Of a DNA stretch of 9,249 nucleotides, positions 4,865 through 9,249 are shown in pieces. Position numbers and translations under genes: made by a program. This stretch comes from Firmicutes bacterium UBA994 (GTDB lineage: Bacteria > Bacillota > UBA994). The stretch's first letter is position 1. Each line of letters opens with the position of its first letter. A model generated the notes under the pieces. It worked only from the letters and a program-made list of their open reading frames with translations, made no database searches and was not told the DNA's origin. The DNA lies in NCBI GenBank assembly GCA_002292025.1, contig DBBC01000097.1:667-9915 (forward strand), written 5' to 3'.

Positions 4865-7800
4865 TTGTTGGATGTCAACGAGTTTGATTCCATACGCATA
4901 AGCCTTGCGTCGCCCGATCAGATCAGAGAGTGGTCCAAGGGCGAAGTCAAGAAACCTGAGACTATCAACTACCGCACGCTGAAACCTGAAAAGGAAGGCT
5001 TGTTCTGCGAGAAGATTTTTGGCCCGACTAAAGACTGGGAGTGCAACTGCGGCAAGTACAAGCGCGTTCGCTACAGAGGTATTGTTTGCGACCGCTGCGG
5101 AGTAGAGGTTACGCGCAGTAAAGTGCGGCGTGAGCGCATGGGGCATATTGAACTGGCCGCTCCGGTGTCGCATATTTGGTATTTTAAAGGGATTCCCAGC
5201 AGAATGGGACTTACACTGGACATGTCGCCGCGTCTGTTGGAGAAAGTGTTGTATTTCGCCGCTTACGTAGTACTTGAGGCGCGGGACACAGATTTGAGTG
5301 AGGGACAGATCCTGACAGAGGGCGAGTACCGCGAGGCACGTGAGCGATTTGGCGAGGCCTTCCGTGTGGGCATGGGAGCGGAGGCGGTGCGCGGGCTCTT
5401 GTCCCGTATCGACCTAGACACTACCGCGAGTGAACTCAGGACCGAGTCCGGTGAGACCACGGGACAGCGTCGCGTGCGAGCAATCAGGCGTCTTGAGGTC
5501 ATAGAGTCCTTTCGCAAATCGGGGAATCGCCCTGAGTGGATGATTATGGACGTTATCCCGGTGATTCCGCCGGATTTACGCCCTATGGTGCAACTAGATG
5601 GCGGGCGTTTTGCGACTTGCGACTTAAACGACCTGTATCGCCGCGTCATTAACCGCAACAATCGTTTAAAGCGCCTGCTGGAGCTTGGCGCACCGGATAT
5701 TATCGTGCGCAATGAGAAGCGGATGTTGCAGGAAGCCGTTGACGCCCTTATCGATAACGGCAGGCGCGGGAGACCTGTCACCGGCCCCGGGAATCGCCCG
5801 TTGAAATCTCTCAGTGACATGCTCAAGGGCAAGCAAGGCCGTTTCCGGCAGAATCTTCTCGGAAAGCGGGTAGACTACTCAGGGCGCTCCGTCATCGTGG
5901 CGGGGCCGGAGCTCAAGCTCTACCAGTGCGGATTACCCAAAGAGATGGCCCTAGAGCTGTTTAAGCCTTTCGTCATGCGCCAACTGTTAGCGGAAGGTTT
6001 TGCTCAAAATATCAAGAATGCCAAACGCAAGGTTGAGCGTGTCAGCGAAGAAGTATGGGATGTGTTGGAAGAGGTTATTGCCGATCACCCCGTGCTGCTG
6101 AACCGCGCGCCTACTTTACATCGCCTCGGAATCCAAGCTTTTGAGCCTGTCCTAGTAGAAGGGCGCGCCATCAAGCTCCATCCCTTAGTATGCACAGCGT
6201 ATAACGCCGACTTTGACGGGGACCAAATGGCAGTGCACGTGCCGCTATCAGCAGAGGCGCAGGCTGAAGCGCGACTCTTGTTACTCTCGGCCCATAATCT
6301 GCTTAACCCCAAAGACGGGAAACCTGTGGTGACGCCGACTAAGGACATGGTTCTGGGCATTTATTACTTGACAACTCTTAACCAAGCTGCCAAGGGCGCG
6401 GGGAGTGTCTTTGCTTCTGTGCATGAAGCTCTGATGGCCTATCAAGCTGGGGTTATCGACATCAATGCTCCTATCAAGGTGCGGCGCACCGTAGAGCAAG
6501 CAACGGGTGAGGTTGTTTCCAAAGTCATTGAGGCTACTGTTGGTCGATTTATCTTCAACGAAGCGATTCCTCAGGACCTCGGATTCGTTGACCGCGCGCA
6601 GCACGCAGCTGTGTGCAGTCTAGAAATCAATCAACTTGTTCCGCTCAAGGTCTTGCGCATGATAGTGGAAAGGTGCTACCGCAAGCACGGCAGCGCTGTG
6701 ACCACGGAAGTGCTGGACCGCATTAAAACCCTCGGCTTCGAATACGCCACCAAATCAGGAATCAGTATTGCTATTGGCGACGTGGTGATTCCTAAGGAAA
6801 AGACGAGTATTGTAGGCGAAGCGGAGAAAGTCGTGGCCAATATAGAACGCGCCTTTGCCCGCGGCATGATGAACGCGGACGAAAAGTATCAAAACGTCAT
6901 CGGCGTCTGGAGCCAAACCTCGGCCAAAGTACAGCGGGCCCTGCTCGAAGCAATGCCTGCCTTCAACCCGATGTTTATGATGGTAGATGCGGGTGCTAGG
7001 GGTAATGTCAGCCAGATAACGCAGCTAGGCGGTATGCGCGGCTTGATGAGCGATCCCATGGGACGCATTATTGAGCTGCCTGTTAAAGCTAACTTCCGCG
7101 AAGGCTTGACCGTCCTAGAGTATTTCACTTCCACCCATGGCGCCCGCAAAGGCGCTGCTGACACGGCTATCCGTACGGCGGACTCCGGGTACCTTACCCG
7201 CCGCCTTGTCGACGTGGCGCAAGACGTAATTATTCGCGAGGAAGATTGTGGCACCACAGAGGGGATTGTGGTAGAGGCCATCCGCGACGGACGACAGACC
7301 ATAGTGATGTTGTCTGAGCGTATCGCCGGCCGGGTGGCAGCCGAAGACATCGCAGCCCCCCCGTATCGCGACCCTGTCAGTGGCCAGTGGGTAGAACACC
7401 AGCCGCTGCTCGTGCCTGAGGGACACCTCATTGACGAGGATGCGGCGCATGCCATTATGCTACACGGCGTTGCCGTTGCGCCTGTGGGCGGCACTGTAGA
7501 GCGCAGGGCAGACAGAGAAGAGATTCGCATTGTCGACAAAGCGGGTCAAGTCCATACCCTTTTTCCGACGAGTCCCGCGGCTAAGTGGTTGGTACAAGAC
7601 GGCGATGTCGTAAAGAAAGACCAGCATCTGACGGATGGACTGATTCAATCAGTGTGTATCAGAAATGTGCTGACGTGTAAGAGCAGATACGGCGTGTGTA
7701 TCAAGTGCTATGGGAAGAACTTAGCCACAGGCGGAATGGTAGAGATGGGCGAAGCGATTGGCATTATTGCCGCGCAGTCCATCGGCGAACCTGGCACGCA

Positions 7801-8608
7801 GTTGACGATGCGGACTTTCCATACCGGCGGCGTAGCGGGCGATGACATCACGCAGGGCTTGCCCCGTGTCGAAGAACTGTTTGAGGCAAGGCGCCCCAAG
7901 GGGCAGGCTATTATCAGTGAAATTGACGGCACGATTCGGTTTGCGGAAGCCAAAAAAGGGCGCGAGATTGCAGTTAGCGGCTTGGATGGCGAAATAAAGA
8001 GCTATCCCCTAATCTTTGGTGCGCGCCTTAAAGTGGCTGAAGGCAGTGTCGTGCAGGCAGGCGATGAGCTAACCGAAGGACCGATCAATCCCGCCGAACT
8101 GCTTGCCATCAAGGGAATTAGGGCTGTGCAAGCCTACGTCTTGCAAGAAGTGCAAAAGGTCTACCGCACGCAAGGGGTAGAAATTAACGACAAACACGTC
8201 GAGGTGATCGTTCGCCAGACGTTACGTAAGGTAAAGGTGGATGACCCGGGCGAGACAGAGCTGCTCCCCGGCGGTCTTATCGACGTGATGGATTTTCAGG
8301 AAGCCAATGCGCGAGCGCTGCTCAACGACCGCGAACCGGCGGTAGCCCGACCTGTACTGCTTGGCATTACCAAGGCCTCACTTGCTACGGACTCCTTCTT
8401 GTCGGCAGCCTCGTTCCAAGAAACAACCCGAGTGCTGACGGACGCAGCTCTTAAAACAAAGACAGACCCTCTGCTCGGGCTTAAGGAGAACGTCATTATC
8501 GGTAAGCTCATCCCCGCCGGCACCGGCATGAGCAGATACCGCAACATTCGCGTAGTTGTGGCGGGGGCTGATAGCTGTGAGGATGATGTTGCGGAGACGC
8601 AGGCTTAA
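4865..8608 (+). CDS. rpoC: DNA-directed RNA polymerase subunit beta-prime
   Basis: Beta-prime supplies the catalytic magnesium site, clamp, bridge helix and trigger loop of RNA polymerase. I prefer the TTG at 4865 (1247 residues): it has a well-spaced AAGGGAG, begins LLDVNEFD like the Bacillus protein, and puts the first zinc cysteines at 60, 62, 75 and 78 exactly as I recall for B. subtilis. An ATG at 4847 would add six residues but has no ribosome binding site. Motifs in order: zinc ribbon (60-78), rudder/lid region, NADFDGD at 447-453 with catalytic Asp449, 451 and 453, bridge helix from about 756 (STHGARKGAADTA), second zinc site Cys795, 938, 945 and 948, and trigger loop from 982 (MRTFHTGGVAGDD). 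The C-terminus is of normal type (ENVIIGKLIPAGTG). The odd part is the spacing Cys795-Cys938, 143 residues against 74 in B. subtilis, caused mainly by an insert at 870-929. It is translated just after rpoB and surely co-transcribed. Confidence 0.99.
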   Translation: MLDVNEFDSIRISLASPDQIREWSKGEVKKPETINYRTLKPEKEGLFCEKIFGPTKDWECNCGKYKRVRYRGIVCDRCGVEVTRSKVRRERMGHIELAAPVSHIWYFKGIPSRMGLTLDMSPRLLEKVLYFAAYVVLEARDTDLSEGQILTEGEYREARERFGEAFRVGMGAEAVRGLLSRIDLDTTASELRTESGETTGQRRVRAIRRLEVIESFRKSGNRPEWMIMDVIPVIPPDLRPMVQLDGGRFATCDLNDLYRRVINRNNRLKRLLELGAPDIIVRNEKRMLQEAVDALIDNGRRGRPVTGPGNRPLKSLSDMLKGKQGRFRQNLLGKRVDYSGRSVIVAGPELKLYQCGLPKEMALELFKPFVMRQLLAEGFAQNIKNAKRKVERVSEEVWDVLEEVIADHPVLLNRAPTLHRLGIQAFEPVLVEGRAIKLHPLVCTAYNADFDGDQMAVHVPLSAEAQAEARLLLLSAHNLLNPKDGKPVVTPTKDMVLGIYYLTTLNQAAKGAGSVFASVHEALMAYQAGVIDINAPIKVRRTVEQATGEVVSKVIEATVGRFIFNEAIPQDLGFVDRAQHAAVCSLEINQLVPLKVLRMIVERCYRKHGSAVTTEVLDRIKTLGFEYATKSGISIAIGDVVIPKEKTSIVGEAEKVVANIERAFARGMMNADEKYQNVIGVWSQTSAKVQRALLEAMPAFNPMFMMVDAGARGNVSQITQLGGMRGLMSDPMGRIIELPVKANFREGLTVLEYFTSTHGARKGAADTAIRTADSGYLTRRLVDVAQDVIIREEDCGTTEGIVVEAIRDGRQTIVMLSERIAGRVAAEDIAAPPYRDPVSGQWVEHQPLLVPEGHLIDEDAAHAIMLHGVAVAPVGGTVERRADREEIRIVDKAGQVHTLFPTSPAAKWLVQDGDVVKKDQHLTDGLIQSVCIRNVLTCKSRYGVCIKCYGKNLATGGMVEMGEAIGIIAAQSIGEPGTQLTMRTFHTGGVAGDDITQGLPRVEELFEARRPKGQAIISEIDGTIRFAEAKKGREIAVSGLDGEIKSYPLIFGARLKVAEGSVVQAGDELTEGPINPAELLAIKGIRAVQAYVLQEVQKVYRTQGVEINDKHVEVIVRQTLRKVKVDDPGETELLPGGLIDVMDFQEANARALLNDREPAVARPVLLGITKASLATDSFLSAASFQETTRVLTDAALKTKTDPLLGLKENVIIGKLIPAGTGMSRYRNIRVVVAGADSCEDDVAETQA
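7472..7651 (+). other. inserted sandwich-barrel-like module in beta-prime, coding
   Basis: Residues about 870-929 of beta-prime have no counterpart in the B. subtilis or E. coli sequence at this position, as I recall them. They sit after LIDEDAAHAIMLHGV and before CIRNVLTC, within the second zinc-binding region. The module reads IRIVDKAGQVHTLF and then KWLVQDGDVVKKDQHLTDG. The run V-x-D-G-D-x-V-x-x-x-x-x-L-x-x-G is typical of barrel-sandwich (lipoyl-like) folds, which also make up lineage-specific polymerase inserts such as SI3 of E. coli, placed there in the trigger loop. The reading frame is unbroken and base composition is similar to the flanks. Confidence 0.65.
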
Positions 8609-8626
8609 ACGGCGCTCCAAAAAAAG

Positions 8627-8656
8627 TTGACACGCCCCCCTATTACCCGATATAAT
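8627..8656 (+). promoter_or_regulatory. consensus SigA-type promoter for rpsL
   Basis: TTGACA (8627-8632) and TATAAT (8651-8656) match both consensus boxes perfectly with an 18-base spacer. A run of seven A's (8619-8625) just upstream may act as an UP-like element. The start point should be near 8662-8663, 54 bases past the rpoC stop. There is no terminator between rpoC and this promoter, so rpoC read-through may add to rpsL expression. Confidence 0.92.
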
Positions 8657-8722
8657 TCTTGAGTCTGCTATTTAAGCGTGACCGTGTCTGCTAAGGCACT
8701 CTGGGCTATTTGTGCTAGTGAA

Positions 8723-8746
8723 CCCTGCCGCGGGAACGCGGCAGGG
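8723..8746 (+). promoter_or_regulatory. 10-bp GNRA-capped hairpin in the rpsL leader
   Basis: CCCTGCCGCG (8723-8732) pairs perfectly with CGCGGCAGGG (8737-8746) and is closed by the tetraloop GGAA, which fits the GNRA rule. Such a stem is very stable, and GNRA loops often dock into receptors or bind proteins. It ends 27 bases before the ribosome binding site. It is not an intrinsic terminator because GGATATC follows. Confidence 0.85.
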
Positions 8747-8773
8747 GGATATCAACCCCTAGGGAACTGTGAC

Positions 8774-8784
8774 GGAAGGAGGTG
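8774..8784 (+). promoter_or_regulatory. ribosome binding site of rpsL
   Basis: GGAAGGAGGTG contains a full AAGGAGGTG and is placed 5 bases before the ATG at 8790. It rules out the in-frame GTG at 8769, which lies upstream of it. Confidence 0.93.
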
Positions 8785-8789
8785 CATGT

Positions 8790-9203
8790 ATGCCAACAAT
8801 CAGCCAATTAGTTCGCAATGGACGGCAGTCCCTTGAGAACAGGTCTAAGTCACCTCACCTCAGTCGCTGCCCGCAGCGCCGCGGCGTGTGTGTTCAGGTT
8901 AAGACCATGAACCCCAAGAAGCCTAACTCCGCCATCCGCAAAATCGCTAGGGTGCGCCTGTCCAATGGCATTGAGGTTACCGCTTATATTCCCGGGATTA
9001 GTCACAATTTGCAGGAGCACTCGGTCGTACTGGTGCGTGGTGGGCGTGTCAAGGATTTGCCGGGTGTCCGCTATCACATCGTGCGTGGGGCGCTTGATGC
9101 GGGGGGAGTACAAAACCGTGGTCAAGGCCGCTCTAAATACGGTGCCAAGCGTGCCAAAGCGGTGGCAAGCAAGGGAGCTCCCGCTAAGAGTGGGAAAAAA
9201 TAA
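8790..9203 (+). CDS. rpsL: 30S ribosomal protein uS12
   Basis: uS12 sits at the decoding centre of the small subunit, contacts rRNA at the A site and governs accuracy and streptomycin response. The 137-residue product starts with the family N-terminus MPTISQLVRNGR at the ATG after a full ribosome binding site; a GTG at 8769 would add seven unsupported residues. Hallmarks are CPQRRGVC (27-34), NPKKPNSAIRK (41-51), HNLQEHSVVLVRGGRVKDLPGVRYH and GRSKYGAKR. Lys43, Lys44 and Lys88 are wild type, so no common streptomycin-resistance change is present. Asp89 is the usual RimO methylthiolation site. It lacks the roughly 13-residue insert before PQKRGVC found in Bacillus and Clostridium, and has an extended basic Ala/Lys tail. 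It normally opens the str operon (rpsG, fusA, tuf), probably just outside the window. Confidence 0.99.
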   Translation: MPTISQLVRNGRQSLENRSKSPHLSRCPQRRGVCVQVKTMNPKKPNSAIRKIARVRLSNGIEVTAYIPGISHNLQEHSVVLVRGGRVKDLPGVRYHIVRGALDAGGVQNRGQGRSKYGAKRAKAVASKGAPAKSGKK

Positions 9204-9249
9204 CTCAGCCCTGTTCGCTTAATGAAAGACAAAAGACAAAAGATAAAAG
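9204..9249 (+). repeat. A-rich spacer after rpsL with a short tandem repeat
   Basis: The 46 bases after rpsL contain three head-to-tail copies of the 7-base unit GA(C/T)AAAA at 9228-9248. No terminator hairpin is visible before the edge, so transcription probably continues into the next gene, expected to be rpsG. An ATG at 9222 opens a short lysine-rich frame to the edge without a ribosome binding site and is not called. Confidence 0.6.

Larger units (their letters stand above)
8663..8789 (+). promoter_or_regulatory. structured leader of rpsL
   Basis: About 127 nt lie between the predicted start point and the rpsL ATG, long for a ribosomal protein gene with no control. Two stem-loops are visible: CTA...GCAC (8691-8699, two-base bulge) with GTGCTAG (8712-8718), and a 10-bp perfect stem at 8723-8746. 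GTCTGCTA occurs twice (8663-8670, 8686-8693) and GCTATTT twice (8667-8673, 8704-8710). AGGGG (8743-8747) could instead pair with CCCCT (8756-8760), competing with the 10-bp stem. No U-tract follows, so any control would act at translation or RNA stability. I do not recognise it as a known ribosomal-protein leader family. Confidence 0.5.

Noticed and set aside
8769..8789. GTG start of rpsL at 8769, seven residues longer.
   Set aside because: It lies upstream of the perfect AAGGAGGTG, while the ATG at 8790 follows it and matches the family start MPTI.

Overview
The window is one co-directional (+ strand) block of core gene-expression genes: rplL (ribosomal protein bL12), rpoB (RNA polymerase beta), rpoC (RNA polymerase beta-prime) and rpsL (ribosomal protein uS12). 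A possible last few codons of rplJ lie at the left edge. I see no mobile element, CRISPR array, tRNA, rRNA or defence system. The bacterium is most likely a deep-branching Bacillota (Clostridia-like) lineage. Beta and beta-prime read closest to Bacillus-type sequences (for example DQTNPLAEL in the rifampicin region). Ribosome binding sites are strong AAGGAGG types, the promoters are SigA-like, and rpoC probably starts with TTG. However, uS12 lacks the roughly 13-residue insert usual in Bacillus and Clostridium, which argues against those groups. The family comparisons are from memory; I ran no search.

Layout: 1-65 is the end of an upstream unit plus the rplL ribosome binding site, and 66-446 is rplL. 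A 370-base gap (447-816) separates rplL from the preferred rpoB start. It is full of signals: three hairpins, a promoter-like TTGACG/TAGCAT pair embedded in overlapping palindromes, and a short terminator-like hairpin that abuts a near-perfect extended -10 promoter just before rpoB. rpoB (817-4839) and rpoC (4865-8608) are separated by 25 bases and are surely co-transcribed. After rpoC, a 181-base gap carries a perfect-consensus promoter (TTGACA, 18 bases, TATAAT) and a roughly 127-nt structured leader with a 10-bp GNRA-capped hairpin before rpsL (8790-9203). The last 46 bases are A-rich with a short tandem repeat.

The genes form the usual ribosome/RNA polymerase supply line. bL12 recruits translation GTPases, beta and beta-prime form the polymerase catalytic core, and uS12 forms part of the decoding centre. 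The layout suggests three transcription inputs: read-through from the ribosomal unit, a dedicated rpoBC promoter, and a dedicated rpsL promoter.

The most notable content is inside the polymerase genes. (1) Beta-prime has about 69 extra residues between the first and second cysteines of its second zinc site; most look like one inserted sandwich-barrel hybrid (lipoyl-like) module. (2) The beta lobe is about 70 residues longer than in B. subtilis and looks like a diverged tandem duplication. (3) Beta ends in a long acidic tail containing a repeated 12-residue helical motif. All catalytic motifs are intact, so these are elaborations of a working enzyme and not damage.
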